64,000 nt of DNA from Cadophora sp. MPI-SDFR-AT-0126 (taxonomy: Eukaryota > Ascomycota > Leotiomycetes > Helotiales > Ploettnerulaceae), in assembly GCA_020747065.1 (NCBI GenBank), contig JAGMVK010000018.1, positions 682,001 through 746,000 of the forward strand. The letters are read 5' to 3'. The notes under the pieces are model-generated. The model was not told the DNA's origin. It made no database searches and saw only the letters and a program-made list of their open reading frames with translations. Of the stretch, positions 37,305 to 50,455 are shown piece after piece (position 1 is the first letter of the stretch; each line of letters begins with the position of its first letter). A program made the translations under genes and the position numbers.

Positions 37305-38220
37305 GATTGCTGTATGAAAAGATGAAGTATTGGGAGATATGGTATGGAGAGGGGATGTAGGAAGATGGTTGTTGAAGAGACAAAGGGCAAAACAACAAAT
37401 GAGGGTTTAAAAGAGAAGTTCGAAAGGGTTGTTGTGCAGTCGCAAAAGTTGAGTGAAAGCACGCTAGAGGAAAGGCCGTGCACCTTCGGGGGGGAATGGT
37501 GTGCTCGCCCTCGCCTCGATGTGTGGTAGCTGGAAAATCGCCGAACTTCAACCCTCATACGACAAACAACTAGTCATGTTTTTTTCTAACGAAAAAGTTT
37601 TTAATAGAAAAAGCTGGTTTTTTGCTTACATACTGAACTTTCAGAGCAATTCTACGTACTACAGGTCTCGTAAAGTCCAAGTCCAAGTCTTGTTGAGGTT
37701 TCCCGTCGTCGCTTGTCTTTGCGGGTCATAAATTTGATTAGCCTGGGAAAGTGGATGGAAATTGTTTCACCGCCTTCGACCCCTCCATTCGCCGCCTTGA
37801 AAATTCCTGACGAAATAAGAAATGAAGTAAATGAGATTCTGAATGTATATTTGCATTTTCCGCTCTCTCTATCTATTCATCGATTCATTTGTTGAACGCA
37901 TTATTGCATTTCTACGCGGAGCTCAAATCTGCCTCCGTACCAAAAATTCAAATTTCCCAGACAACCAGCCAACCGACCAACCTCAGAAATTTCCAAGAGG
38001 CACAGAACGGCACGGCAAATAGATTACTCCACGTGCCTGAACGAAGACGCAATCAAGCCTGATCATCCAGGCCAGAATATGCAGCCTCGAGGGAATTTCT
38101 CCCGCAGAAGAAAAGGCTGAAGGTCAGACCAGACTCGAAATTCTGTACCCCGCCATCCACACGAACACGACGCTCACACCCAACGCTCACACCCACACCA
38201 ACAGAGATACCGACGACGCG
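37305..38220. promoter_or_regulatory. Divergent promoter region between S-adenosylmethionine synthetase and GPN3
   Basis: The start codons at 37304 (minus) and 38221 (plus) face away from each other. The space holds no convincing gene. Both are highly expressed housekeeping types, so a shared nucleosome-free region is plausible; no specific element is claimed. Confidence 0.5.
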
Positions 38221-39208
38221 ATGAGTAAATTCGGCGTTCTGGTTATGGGCCCTGCGGGTGCAGGAAAGGTATGTATTTGCTTTCATTCTTAGACAATGCC
38301 TTATTCTTATCGTGATTATCTCATGTTTAGAAAATCATACAATAGAGACAATTTTACATAGCTGACCCCAGTAGAGCACCTTCTGCTCCTCCCTCATCAC
38401 ACATCTCCGCAATAACCGGCGCTCCTGCTTCTACGTCAACCTCGACCCCGCCGCCGAAGAGTTCACACACGCTCCGGACCTCGACATCAAAGACCTCATC
38501 TCCCTCGAAGACGTAATGGAAGAGATGGGACTCGGTCCCAACGGCGGCCTAATCTACTGCTTCGAGTTCCTCCTCGAGAATCTCGATTTCCTGACCGAGG
38601 CTCTGGATCCCCTGACAGAGGAATACCTGATTATCATTGATATGCCAGGTCAGATTGAGCTGTACACGCATATCCCCATTTTGCCTGCGCTGGTGAGACA
38701 TCTGACGAGAACGGGCGCGCTGGACATCAATCTTTGTGCGGCATACCTGCTGGAGGCGACGTTTGTGGTTGATCGGGCGAAGTTCTTTGCTGGGACGCTG
38801 AGTGCGATGAGTGCCATGATTATGCTGGAGGTGCCGCATGTGAATATTCTGTCGAAGATGGATCTGGTGAAGGGACAAGTGGGCAAGAGGGAGCTGAAGC
38901 GGTTCCTGGATCCTGATACGACTCTATTGGATGATGATCCAGCGGAAGCAGAGGCTGATAGCGGGGAGGGTGAAGCAGCAGACACGCAAACGGTAATGCG
39001 TGGTGCGAGTTTCAAGAGGTTGAATAAGGCGGTTGCTGGGCTGATTGATAGCTTCAGTATGGTTTCGTATCTGAGGCTGGATGTGCAGGATGAGGATAGT
39101 GTCAACGGGATATTGAGCTATATCGACGACGCTATTCAGTTCCATGAGGCACAAGAGCCGAAGGAACCTAACGACGAAATCGACATGGAATATGGCGAAG
39201 AAGAGTAA
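38221..39208 (+). CDS. GPN3: GPN-loop GTPase 3
   Basis: Model join(38221..38268, 38375..39208) gives 293 residues. The 106-bp intron falls inside the P-loop coding region, directly after GPAGAGK (10-16), and the second exon resumes with Ser-Thr. The family-defining Gly-Pro-Asn insert is at residues 70-72 (LGPNGG). DMPGQIEL is the G3 motif, and SKMDL is the NKxD-like G4 element. The C-terminus is acidic. Gpn3 works with Gpn1/Npa3 in cytoplasmic assembly and nuclear import of RNA polymerase II. The length and order of motifs are normal. Confidence 0.95.
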
Positions 39209-39587
39209 CATGGGACAGGACTGGTTTGAATTTGGCGTTTGGGTGGGTAAAGGACGGCCGAGGGTGCATAGCGTAGGCGTTTCTAATGATATCCAGAAGC
39301 TCTGTAGAGTTCTCTCTTGGATTCATGTCCCCGAGATTGTGCCAAAAGAGATCCTGCTGGATTTACATCGTATCCTGTGCCCATTACAGCATAAAAGATC
39401 CGTAAAAGCGCATATAACCCCACATCCAGTACCGAAAAACAGCACGCCGAACTCCAAACGATATGCAACGATCCGTCCATACCCATATATCGATAAACCC
39501 CTCCGTGCCAAAACGCCACACCACAATACACCACCATGTCTTCATCCCACTGCACTTGAGCTCTTCCCCGTCTCTCTGCTCACGACC
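39209..39587. other. Convergent intergenic spacer
   Basis: This 379-bp spacer lies between the stop codons of GPN3 (plus) and the APQ12-like gene (minus). It probably holds both 3' UTRs. A long plus-strand frame here runs into the antisense of the APQ12-like gene and is not considered real. Confidence 0.5.
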
Positions 39588-40134
39588 TCACCTCCACGCA
39601 CTCCCGGCATTCGTCCTCCCCCCACTCCCACCAAAAGTGCTTCTCTTTCCACTCCCACCACCTTGATTGCCCACCCCGTCCCACTTCCTATACTCCCTCG
39701 TCCACACGTCACCCACCTCACCACCCCATTGCACCAAATCCCCCAGCGTCCTCTCCAAACCCCTCTGCCACACAACGGCCACCAACACCCCAATAACCCC
39801 CCAAAACACCAATCTAACCACAAGCCTAAACCAAAACATCATAACCCTGCGCACAAAATACAGGATCTGCATTGCTATAATAAGGAGTAGAAGAAGGGCG
39901 GCGAGAGACAAGATCGCGGGGGAGGTGTGGAGTGTGCGCAGGAGAGAGTCGAGGTAGGGTATTAGGATGGGGGAGTATTGCGTGTAGAGGGTGTGGAGGG
40001 TGAGGATGGGGCGCCGGGTGTAGGGTTCGAGGGTGTGGAATAGATTGAGGAGGGGGATGGTATATTCTGTTTCAGGAATTAGTTATGAGATGGGAGAGAG
40101 AAGGGAAGGGACACGAACCTTGGAGTATATCCAT
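39588..40134 (-). CDS. APQ12: APQ12-like nuclear pore assembly/nuclear envelope protein
   Basis: Model complement(join(39588..40066, 40119..40134)) gives 164 residues. The first exon is only 16 nt (MDILQ plus one base), followed by a 52-bp intron with CTAAT and ACAG; without it no ATG opens the frame. Residues about 50-105 form two close hydrophobic helices (SLAALLLLLIIAMQILYFV, then a basic RRVMMFWFRLVVR turn and VFWGVIGVLVAVVW). This is the layout of the fungal APQ12 family of the nuclear envelope/ER, needed for pore biogenesis and lipid balance. A conserved GLERTLGDL and a Gly/Ser-rich tail follow. The assignment comes from recalled family pattern, so it is probable. Confidence 0.7.
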
Positions 40135-40664
40135 GATGGGCAATTTAAGTTGTGAAAGATGCGGTTCGAGATTGGAGTTTGCGACGCAGGCGCGCTGGCG
40201 CAATAACACGGTTGGCCTTGAATGTAGGACGTTCAATCGAGGCTGGTGCAGTTTAGGTGAGTGTTGTCTGAATGGGTAATGTGATGTGACGCGAGAAGAA
40301 TCGGTGGAAGCTTTGCGCGTTGAAAGAGGTGGCCGATGATAATGGGTCGCGAGGCAGCAAGACCAGAGCTGCAACCCATGCCCACTCCTAGCGCGATTTG
40401 CACGTGTCAATGTCGCCAAAATGACAACAACAAATGCCTGTTTTGCCACCAGAAGCGAGTGACGGGTTCAGGGGGAATAAATGTGTATCCTTGCTTTCTA
40501 GCATGTTTATGCAAAATACTATGATCTGTACAAAGACTCTCCGAGCGCCATCGCTATGCAATCCGATCCAGTCCGGTCCAACCCAGTCAGCCAACCAAAG
40601 CCTATCCAGCGCGATGCCCACCATGCTATGCAATACCCAGTGACCCAAACTCCTAAAAAAAAAT
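40135..40664. other. Intergenic, APQ12-like promoter and SLD3 3' flank
   Basis: This is a tandem minus-strand spacer of 530 bp with nothing coding recognised. Confidence 0.5.
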
Positions 40665-43605
40665 TCATGCAAGGTCATCAATATCATCATTGTCATCCCA
40701 TCCCAGTGCCTTGTAGATGGACTCCTCTTTACCTTCTCCTAGACTTCTTCGTAGACCAACATCATCAACAGCTTTCTTTCCTGATTGATCGTTCTCCTTA
40801 TCGCTACCGAAACTTGCTAGCATAGGGTGACTGTGCTCAAGGCTGCTCGCCGGCCTCCTCTTCACAGGAGTGTCATCAATACCATACGACAGCGAAGCCG
40901 ACGGATTCTTGACCACGGAGTCAGGCACCGCATTAAAAAGCTGTGCACTTGAGCGGCGCACATGTAGTGGCGAAGAAGGTATCCCGCCAAAATTCATGGC
41001 GGACGTCGACCGTTGTGGAAAAGCCGGCACAGCTTTCCTCGTAGGCGTTGCCTGGACGTCCGAGAACAGCGGATTGCTTTGGAACCCCCCTGATGAGCGA
41101 GACACAGATTGAGGGATACGAGGTGCACTTGATGCGGGAATCATAGCTGCCTCTCCAACCATACGCTCCAGACTCGACATCTGGGACTGCTGTGCAAAAA
41201 TGTCCCTCTGGCGGTTCGCCTTTGGTGTTGCTGAGATCTGAACTCCTTGAAATAACGGATTTCTGACAGGCTTCTTCAACTTTCGAGAACTTGCTGATCG
41301 TTTCTCGGCGGTCTCAGCCAGTGCCTTTCCTGCCAGCTCGCGATTTGGCTTCTTTAGAGCTGAAATCGCTTCCTTCAGCTCAGCGTCGATTATTGCCTGC
41401 TTCTTTGCCTTTGAATTCATCTCAGGTAACATACTTCCGAGGTCTACTTCTCGTCTTGAGAATCGTTTCGAGTTGAATACACCGCCTCTAGATGCCTCAA
41501 GAGATTGTGAGTCCGCGGTGGGTATACTGGACAGCGACGGCGCTTCGCTCACTTCCCGCTTAAGTCCTGGTATAATAGGCATGGTAGCAGATCTCATCAA
41601 GGCAATTTTCTTGTTCGGTCCCCGGGACATGCTTCTTCGCTCGCGATCATCGGTCAATACTCGCTTCAAGCTTTGACGAGGCTTCACAGGAACAGGTCGT
41701 TTCGTAGCAGCACCAGGCCGTGAAGGAGTACCAGAGAAGCTAGAGGATTTTGAGACTTTCGGTTTTGGAGGTGAGATCACTACTGGGCCACCAAGCTTGC
41801 GATTTATGATTGTGCAACGATCAGGAAGACGGGATTGGAAACTACAATGTCAGAAGTGGCGGCAGATAATGTCTTGAAAATAACTTACAAGGGTGTAATC
41901 ACTTCAACACAGAAGTCTCGAAGAATATTGTCTGTATGTCTCGATTGAGGAGCCCCATCAGGCAGATCGGATTTGGTTTGTGATTCTGCGGGAATAGCAT
42001 TCATAGACTCAATGGCCAGAGACTGCCATATACATAACCGGTCGATATGGACGTCGATGAGCATGGTGAGATGATCCGGCTTTTTCGATTTGGTAGGCTT
42101 CTCCTTTGATACCACGATCTCTGTAGTTGGCAAGGTGGTAGGCAAGCCCCCTCCGATCTCCTCGGTTGATGTTGCCAGGGGTTGAAGAGCCAAAACTTCG
42201 AGAATCACGATCATCTGGAGCTGAGTTTCCCGGATACGTAGCTGAGAAATCCGAGCTTTGGTGATTTCATCACGAGAACTACCAGGTCCTCCTGTGTGAA
42301 CGTCATCGTCATGTGTTGCCCACCATCTTCGGATGAGAGACTCCTCGGTGGGATAGAGTCCGTTCTTTCCAGGCTTCATCTTCTTACTAATCCTCTTTTT
42401 CTTCGGTTTTCCATCTGCTTGACCTGCCTCGTCTGCAGTGTGATCATGGAGATCGATCAAAGAGACACAAGTCGGAACGCCATCTCGATACTTCTTCTCT
42501 AGAAGTGTACTTGACATGACCATGCTCTCTAGAAATGCGATAAGATCGTTCAGGTCGAGATTAGAATCATAGTCCAAATGGAATGCAGCCCGAGCCCGAG
42601 AGAGAGGTCCCTTGGCGAAGTATGCTAATGAGGCCTAATTTAGTCAGTAATGCGCCCAACAATCATGAGGGTGTTGCTACCTTTGAAAGATACAGAGCCT
42701 CCAGATAATGTGTCCGAACATTGTCAAATATACTCGTTGCTGTAGGCTGTGCAGCAACATCATCTACGTGAGGAGCTGGAGGGACAACTGTATTGCTATT
42801 CACCGTGGTCGCTAGACCATCGGCTTTCTCTTCGATCGGCAGAGGCAGAGGAGAGTCAACAAATACAGGCTCTGATCCTGCTTCAACGGCTGGAGTTTGT
42901 GAGTCCGACTGAGATTCCATCAATAGCCCTGTCGATGGCCGCTTCACCATAGATTGTATAGCTTCAATTGCCAGGCGTTTCTTCTTGCTGTATTTATTCG
43001 CTTCGGAAGCTGGCACAAGTAAATCCAAAGAGGGTTGAAGGGCCACTCGCTCTGGCAACTCCTGCTTTGACACCACAGCTGCCGCTCTCAACTCCTGCAA
43101 GTTGACCCATGAGCCGAGTCGCAGCAAGACATAGAGACCTCGGCTTTCACGTTCTACTGCGTACAGTGTTCGAGTATCATCGAGTCTTGCTATTAACACC
43201 GACGGCTGGCTTCCCATCCGTTCTTCCAATTCCAGTATTTTGACATGAGTTTCGAATAGCCTCGAATTGGCCAAGCCTTTCGCAGTGGAGAGTATATCAA
43301 TAGAGGATAGTGGGAGGTCGGATCGTGACAATAGCATAAGTGGCTGGAGGGACTGCGACTTGACGAAGCCAGAGGAGGGATATGGCTGTCTTCATGTTAG
43401 CATTGAGTGCTATTCAAGAAGGTCCCGTACTCACTCGCACAACGAATTTGTCTCTCAACAAATCTTCCATACTATTGCCATCCCGTTTGCGCTTCCTTTC
43501 CCCAGAACCTGCGCCATCGCTGAGAATCAGTGAATTGTCGGATGTTGCTGTCAGAATGCAAGAACGCGTCGCCGACGCGACATTGGCCTCAATCTGGCTT
43601 GACAT
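40665..43605 (-). CDS. SLD3: DNA replication regulator Sld3
   Basis: Model complement(join(40665..41841, 41889..42634, 42681..43385, 43435..43605)) gives 932 residues. The introns are 47, 46 and 49 bp. The central Sld3 domain is clear: AYFAKGPLSRARAAFH follows the second junction, then LYPTEESLIRRWW, and the block ends at FFQSRLPDRCTI across the third junction. The C-terminal third is Ser/Pro-rich and basic, with many possible CDK sites (for example SPPKPK, TPTRK, TPVKRR), as expected for a protein whose phosphorylation drives Dpb11 binding. Sld3 loads Cdc45 at origins in the nucleus. The final residues are acidic (DDNDDIDDL). It diverges from the MAPKKK gene. Confidence 0.88.
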
Positions 43606-45030
43606 AGCAATACAGTATCGGTAATTGATGTCATGAGGTCCTCATCACTTCATATAAGAACCCCGAATGTTGTAAGGCTGCTGATATTTTGTTGCTGCGT
43701 ACAAGAATGAAGTTCAAAGTGCTGGAGATGCAAGCAACACGCGCTCTGCGGAAAATCCTCGGTGCGGATGCCCCACCTGCACATGAGCCAATTCCAGCTC
43801 CGACCAACCTTCGAAATCACTGACAGAGTTCTAATATGCAGACTTAATGGACTAGATTATGTGTCCTGGCTGCAATGCATCAGAACAAATAGAGAAGTTA
43901 TTTCACTCTCCAGTTTTTCTTTTACCCAAATCTACTGACGCATATTCATGAGTAAGTAAAATAGCATCTGCTCAATTGCCTCTTCAAGTCTTTTACGATG
44001 CCAGTCAATGACTAGATTCGAAGTACAGAAGCCCCTGAACTTCAAAAGTAATTATATTTCGTTTACTGTAGGACTTTGACTTGTCTCCTTATTGCTTTTT
44101 ACAAGGCTTCTTCTGCCAGCAATCAAAAGTCATATTGGAGAAAGGCTAGACTGCCAGTAAGTATTACTTCAAAAGGTATATGACCCGGCTCTGAAGCCCG
44201 TTTCCGGATTGGCGGGACGACGCGAGAAGGTTATTCAAGGCAGAAGATCAAATTCCGGGCTTGATCCTTGGATAGTTTTATGCTCTGCAGCAGCTGAATC
44301 TTGACAATAGCCTTGACCAAGGATGGCATTGAGCGAAAGTCGAAGGGCAGGCAAAGTCATTGGCTCTGCACATCAAATTCGTTGTCCTAGGTGGCAAAAC
44401 CTACGCGTCTACGAGGCGGAAGGTCGGTTGAAAGTCTGGAGTCATGATTGATTCGAGGAGGAGAACGCTGTAAAAGATCGCAAAAAGATAACTTTAAAGC
44501 CGAGACTCTTCACAAGTATAGTGTCTGATATCCTCGCTTCGACTTTTCTGTCATATAAATCGGTTCCAAAAACGACTTTTCATGCTCTCTTTCGTCGCGA
44601 TCTTGCGAGCAATCGAGATCGAGATATCCAGGCACTCGGACCATTGCCTCCGCTACAGTACAAAACTAGCGCCCCTTCAGCAACCCCAGCCAGCAAATGA
44701 TAGAGCCTCCATCGTCCTCATCCAACCACAAGAGCCACAAGAGTGCCTTAAGCCCACTGTAGGAGTCCGACTCACGTCTTCGTCCTTGATAGCGCGGTAT
44801 TTCCGGCACGTCCTCAAGAGTCCAAACCTTCAAGTCTGCCGCTGTACTGTAGGTTCACCTCATCAGGATCGTGGATTTGCGGGCAGATCCAGAACTGGCC
44901 CTGACCTGACCTGGTCTTGCCCGATACCCTGTCCCGGCCTGGAATACCAATGCGGGCACGCTAAACAAATTACTTGACCGCGCCGCCATTTGACAATATT
45001 GCCTCGTTCGCCTCTCTGTCCTTCTCCGCC
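43606..45030. promoter_or_regulatory. Divergent promoter region between SLD3 and the MAPKKK gene
   Basis: This is 1.4 kb between head-to-head starts. A TATAAA lies at 44554-44559, about 470 bp before the MAPKKK start. An ATG at 44582 opens a 131-codon frame that ends at 44977, before the MAPKKK ATG; it looks like leader sequence and may act as an upstream frame. Confidence 0.45.
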
Positions 45031-48000
45031 ATGAGTGTTGACTTGTCGCCGCGAGCAGTACGGTTCTCTCAAGGGGCAGCGGTTAACGATCTGGATACCC
45101 TCAAATCCCCAAGGGTAATGGAACGGCCGCATGTGCAGACGAGCGACTCCGGTGGATCGGGCTCTTCTGCAGACACACAGGATGAGGTGCTCACGGTGGA
45201 TAGCAGACTCGTCAACCAGCCTCCAGCTCTTGCGCTGCTCGACCCACGATCTTCCATAACAAGTATCAATTCCAGTGTGCGGAGTCATCGAAGTAGCACA
45301 GATGGCAGCGGGATGTATAGAGGGGAGGTGGCTTCCCCCTTTTCACCAAACACACCTGTACTCAACGGCGCAACAAGTCGACCCCAAAGACCAACTGCAC
45401 CAGCTCGAACACCTTCCAGCACATATGCTCCAGCGCGACGGCCACCACAGCCTCCGTACATCTCGATCGCAGACCGAAACCGTTCCATGTCAACGTCCCG
45501 CTTCAGACAAGATCCCAACGCTTCATACAGGGCGCAGGAGAAAGCATACGTGCAACGTTTACGGGAAGATCAACCAATGGAGTACTTCGAGCCATACACA
45601 CCAAGCATTGGATATGGAACTGGATCAGACACAGAGGACGAATCGGCCTCAGAACCCCATTTCGATGGCGATGCATACGATCAGGAAACGCTGCTGTTCT
45701 ACGGGAATGAGAGCATGCAACCAACCGCGGAAGATCTTCAGGACCCTGCCAACCGAGAACGATTGGAATGGCATGGGATGTTGGCGTCTGTCCTGACAGG
45801 AGATGTCGTCAGGCAAGAAAAGAAGCGTCTGATAGGTGCATCAGACAAGCAAGGCGCGAATCTCAGTACTGAAATCTGGTTGGGAATAAGGTCAAAGAAT
45901 TGTGGACGGACACTTGCTGCGCAACGGAGGTTAATAGAGGATACGCGGTCAAATCTGGACACTATGTTGGACGAGATTATTAGATTCCAGGTCCAGGGAG
46001 AGAGCGAGGCTGGTAAACCACCCATTGAACAGGTACGGGATGTTGTGGCGAAGATAGAGAAGTGCGAAGGCCTCTATCCTTCCCGCATGGCTTTGGAGGT
46101 TGCCAACAAGCTCGCAGCTTCTCCTCAATTCCATGCTACCTGTGATGCTGTCATCTCATGGCACAATACGACCGAGCTCATCAACACCGAACTTGGAATC
46201 TTACAGAATTGGGTTGGAAATGCGGAATTGGACTTCAATCGGGCCAAGGAACGGTCTCCATCAGGAAATGGACTCTCAGACGAGTCATCTTTCATTGACA
46301 GGCTTTTAAAGGAAGACGGCCTGCGGTCTCTACAAGGGGACAAGAGCATTATCATCGGCGTCTCAGAGGTCATCATGAAAGCCAAAAGAACTCTCATCCA
46401 AAACTCGGAGGGTTTTGCAAAACGACATCTTCCTCCTTATATCGAAGAGCTATTGACTCTCATCAACTTCCCATCCAGACTAATTGAGGAAATTATCAAA
46501 GTCCGACTTCAATTCGCCCGAAAAATGAAAGATTCTGCACAACAAAACTCCATGATGCAGGAGCAAATGATCTCGCAGTTCCAAATTCTGTTGAAGCTTG
46601 CTATACGTATCAAACAGGAGTATTTGACAATCTCTCAGCCGGAACCTGGATGGGATCTACCTCCTTGCATCGATGATGAGACTTTCGATCAAACAGTATT
46701 GGATGCCCTAAAGCTGTACTTCAAGATGCTCAACTGGAAACTTGGTGGAAACAAGAACACCTTCAAGGAAGCCGAGGTTTTGGAACAGGAATGGGAATTT
46801 TCGAATGAGATCGGACGCCATCTTCAAGGTGGCGATGTGGAAGTTGCAGAGCAATTCAGCTCGCTTACGCACAAGGCATTCTATCGTCTCAGTCAAACTT
46901 TCGAGCGAGAGCTTCAGCGGAAACCAAAGGAGACTGCTGCCGAGATGACGAAACGATATAAGCAAAGTCTTGATTCTGTGCGTGTTCGACAGCGTATGTT
47001 GCAACGATTCTCAAGACAGCTAAGCGATCGATTCGAGAATGCTACGGACTTCAGTATCTCCATGAGACATGAAGCTCTACAGCAGCTGTACTCGCGACTG
47101 ATAGAGACTGGCCACTTCCTGGTCTACACAGCTAGTATTGAACACGATGGAATTTTCTTGATCGCTTCTCCATCCTTGTACAACCGACCACAGGATATCC
47201 AGTCTATCCTTGGAACATGCTATCATTCGGAACAGGTACAAGAGGATCCAACAAATCCATACATACTGGTTCTGCGACCTGAAAACGTTGTGCCATGGGA
47301 CGGAAGACAAGTCGATGCAAACATCCGTGAGCCAGCAACTGATGTCAAGATGGGTCATCTGAGGCTCATCGCGGATGGTTCACAAACACGGCTGGAAAAC
47401 GCACGGCAGGCATTCCTGGACTCGATTGATATGCATCTGGACATGGTCGTCGAACAACGATCCAATCTCAAGAAAGTCAACCTCAAACTGACGGAAATCA
47501 AGAAAGTCGTCTACAAGCTGTCAAACTTGATCATGGATAGCGTTGAGATTGTGAGAAAGCAGACTGTTGGTTTGGACTGTCAAGAACTCATCCAAACCTG
47601 CTTCATCTTCGCAACCGAATTTGGGCAGCGATCTCTACTTTACATGGATCGCAATCGAAAGCAGATGAATAATCTGAAATTGACGAAGCTCGCTCTGGAC
47701 TGGGTTAGCTTTGTCTGTGATGATTGTATTGCGACCGACCGAAAGACGTTTCGATGGGCAGTTCAAGCTCTGGAATTCGCAATGAAAATGACACAGGGAC
47801 AACATATACTCGCACTTGGAGAAGACGAATATACAAGACTACGTGCCAAAGTTGCAGGCTGTATGTCACTCTTGATCTCTCACTTCGATATTATGGGCGC
47901 AAGATCAACTCTTGCTGCACAGGCCGAGAAGCAAAGGATCGAAGCCATAGCGGGCCAATTCAGAAAGATGGACATGAGCCGCTATTTGGACGATGAAGAG

Positions 48001-49113
48001 TCATCCAGATATGTTCGTGAGCAAAGACTTGAGGAGTTGACTTACCTTGACGACGCTCGAAAGCAAAAGGAGGCTGAGAGGCAAGCACTCGGTAGAGTAC
48101 TAGAAGAATCAAGTGAGGCAGATCGATCGTTGACCTTCCTCTCATCTTCTGCGTCGAACGTAAACATGCGATGGCAGCAAGGAAATTTTGTTGGTGGTGG
48201 AACTTTCGGTTCTGTCTATGCAGCTATCAACCTTGACTCCGGCCATCTGATGGCAGTCAAGGAAATTCGGCTGCAAGATCCGTCGCTCATTCCAACGATT
48301 GCTGGACAGATCAGAGATGAGATGAATGTTCTTGAAGTCTTGGATCATCCCAATGTTGTTTCTTACCATGGTATTGAAGTCCATCGGGACAAGGTCTATA
48401 TCTTCATGGAATTCTGTTCTGGTGGATCGTTGGCTGGTTTATTGGAGCATGGTCGTATTGAGGATGAGCAGGTCATTATGGTATACTCGCTACAGCTACT
48501 CGAAGGTCTTGCATACTTGCACGAGAGTGGCATTGTTCATCGCGATATCAAACCAGAAAGTTAGTGTTGCTCCAACTCCTCGTGTTGAGGTAGCTAACCA
48601 GTCAATCTAGATATTTTGCTCAACCACAATGGCGTTATCAAGTATGTGGACTTTGGTGCAGCAAAGGTTATTGCTCGTCAAGGCAAAACACTAGTTGCCG
48701 CCGAGCCTGGCAAGGCGAACAAGTCCATGACAGGAACGCCGATGTACATGTCTCCTGAAGTCATCAAGGGCGAGAATCCCGGACGTGCTGGAGCTGTCGA
48801 CGTGTGGTCCCTTGGTTGCGTCATCCTCGAGATGGCAACTGGTCGTCGACCATGGGCATCCCTCGACAACGAATGGGCCATCATGTACAACATTGCACAA
48901 GGAAACCCACCACAACTGCCGACCATCGACCAACTAAGTCCCGAAGGCATTGACTTCCTCAAGCGATGCTTCGTCCGAGATCCCAAGAAACGCGCTTCGG
49001 CCGCCGAATTGCTCCAGCACGAATGGATTATGGCCATCAAGTCTCAAGTCGCCATCGAGCCCAGCACGCCCAGTGATTCCGGATCCAGTCATTCTCGTGG
49101 CAGTATCGGTTGA
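45031..49113 (+). CDS. SSK2: MAP kinase kinase kinase of the HOG pathway (Ssk2/SskB/OS-4 type)
   Basis: Model join(45031..48559, 48611..49113) gives 1,343 residues. The single 51-bp intron splits HRDIKPE and the following Asn. The start is the first ATG in frame; open frame continues 19 codons upstream without an ATG. Residues 1 to about 240 are disordered. A long helical regulatory region specific to Ssk2/Wis4/OS-4 kinases follows, to about 1040. The kinase domain starts near 1045: GGGTFGSVY at 1055-1063, Lys1077 in AVKEI, HRDIKPEN at 1170-1177, DFG at 1190-1192, then GTPMYMSPEV. All catalytic residues are present. It should take the phosphorelay signal from the Ssk1-type regulator and phosphorylate the Pbs2-type MAPKK under osmotic and oxidative stress. 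The short tail is Ser/Gly-rich. Confidence 0.95.
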
Positions 49114-50407
49114 GCTGAAGCTGAGCCGAGGCGGTGTACAAATTCCTTTCACTTCTCATCGTATGTATTAGTTTGGTGGATTCCGTATCAAACGTCCGAC
49201 GTTTCTTCTCTGTCCCATCCATCCACCACATTCCGGATAACGCGCCGTTCCTCCACCGCTCCCTCTCACCAGGAATGACGAGTTGTGTGCTTAGAGCGGC
49301 ACAGCAGACGGCAATTCTTTTCATTTATTATTCTTTCCTTTGTCTGGGGTCATTTTGATACGATACCAATACGCAGCATACGAAGCGTTCTAGGGGCGGG
49401 TATACACGGAAATGCATCAGCGATGAGTCAGGCGTTTTTTCCAGTTGATTTTTTGGCAGCCTGATCAGGAGGAGGATTTTCATCTTCACTCTGGGATGGC
49501 TTGTCTGTTTTGGACAGGCAGGCAGCGAGGGGAGGGGACGGGCGTGTGGTGGACGCCGCTGTTCTGAGGTCGATAATGTGGCCTTGGGTGGACAAGACCG
49601 CAAGAACAGCAATACATGACGAAGCTGTATGTGCGGTGGAAGAGGATGCGGAAGCTGTAGTCGAATAGTAATGAAATAAACATAATGGCTATCCTACCTT
49701 ACTTGGCCTTACCATGTCATCTCTTCACTTACTTCTATGTTTTCATGCGCTTTCTTCTATTCTTGATATGCAATGGGCAGTAGCCGCCGTGGGGTATGTA
49801 TGCATTTGGTGCAGATAGACTACCTACCTGCAGCAGTAATGCAGTATGCAAGGAAGGCGTTTTGTTGTCTTTTCCTAGATCATCCGCAACCGCCCAGTCG
49901 CTCCCGTCTACCTACCCATCTATTCACGATGTCTTACTCTTCGTGCCCTTGCGTCTTTTCCATTTGCCCATTCATTCATCCTTTATATCAGGCCACCAAA
50001 GAGTAAGCCTCACAATTAGACATGCCTCCTTGACGACAAATTTAACTGTAAGACACTGCACTGCACCGCAAACGCTGCATAGGAATGTATGCATGCAGAG
50101 CACATATCTCAGTTCATGTACTGTACGACGTTATTTTTAAGGTTTCACTTCAACTCATGCTTATGTATGTTGGTCTTGGCTGGTGGTACAGCATGAGGTT
50201 TATCTTGAAACGGATCATTTAGTTGCCTCGCGTGTTCACTGATGAGGTTGACATCGTACAGATTTGTTGCGGAGGAATGTGGAATGTTGGTAATTGTGTT
50301 GGAGGCGCGCAGGAGGGGAGGGGAGGTCAAAGCATGAATGAACATACAGGTGTCAAAGCGTGTGGTTGTGATGAACGGATGGATCAGCGATCGTCCCGTC
50401 CGTCTGT

Positions 50408-50455
50408 CCGTCCGTTCGTCGTTTTCTGGGGATTGGACGAGGAACGAACGGACGG
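50408..50455. repeat. Inverted repeat with 12-bp perfect arms and 24-bp loop
   Basis: CCGTCCGTTCGT at 50408-50419 is the exact reverse complement of ACGAACGGACGG at 50444-50455. The flanks carry further CCGT/ACGG units, so it may arise from two facing simple repeats. It is 1.3 kb beyond the MAPKKK stop codon, too far for an obvious terminator role. Confidence 0.85.

Noticed and set aside
39144..39890. Plus-strand 248-codon frame overlapping the end of GPN3
   Set aside because: It overlaps GPN3 in another frame and runs antisense through the APQ12-like gene; the product is low-complexity Pro/His/Thr.
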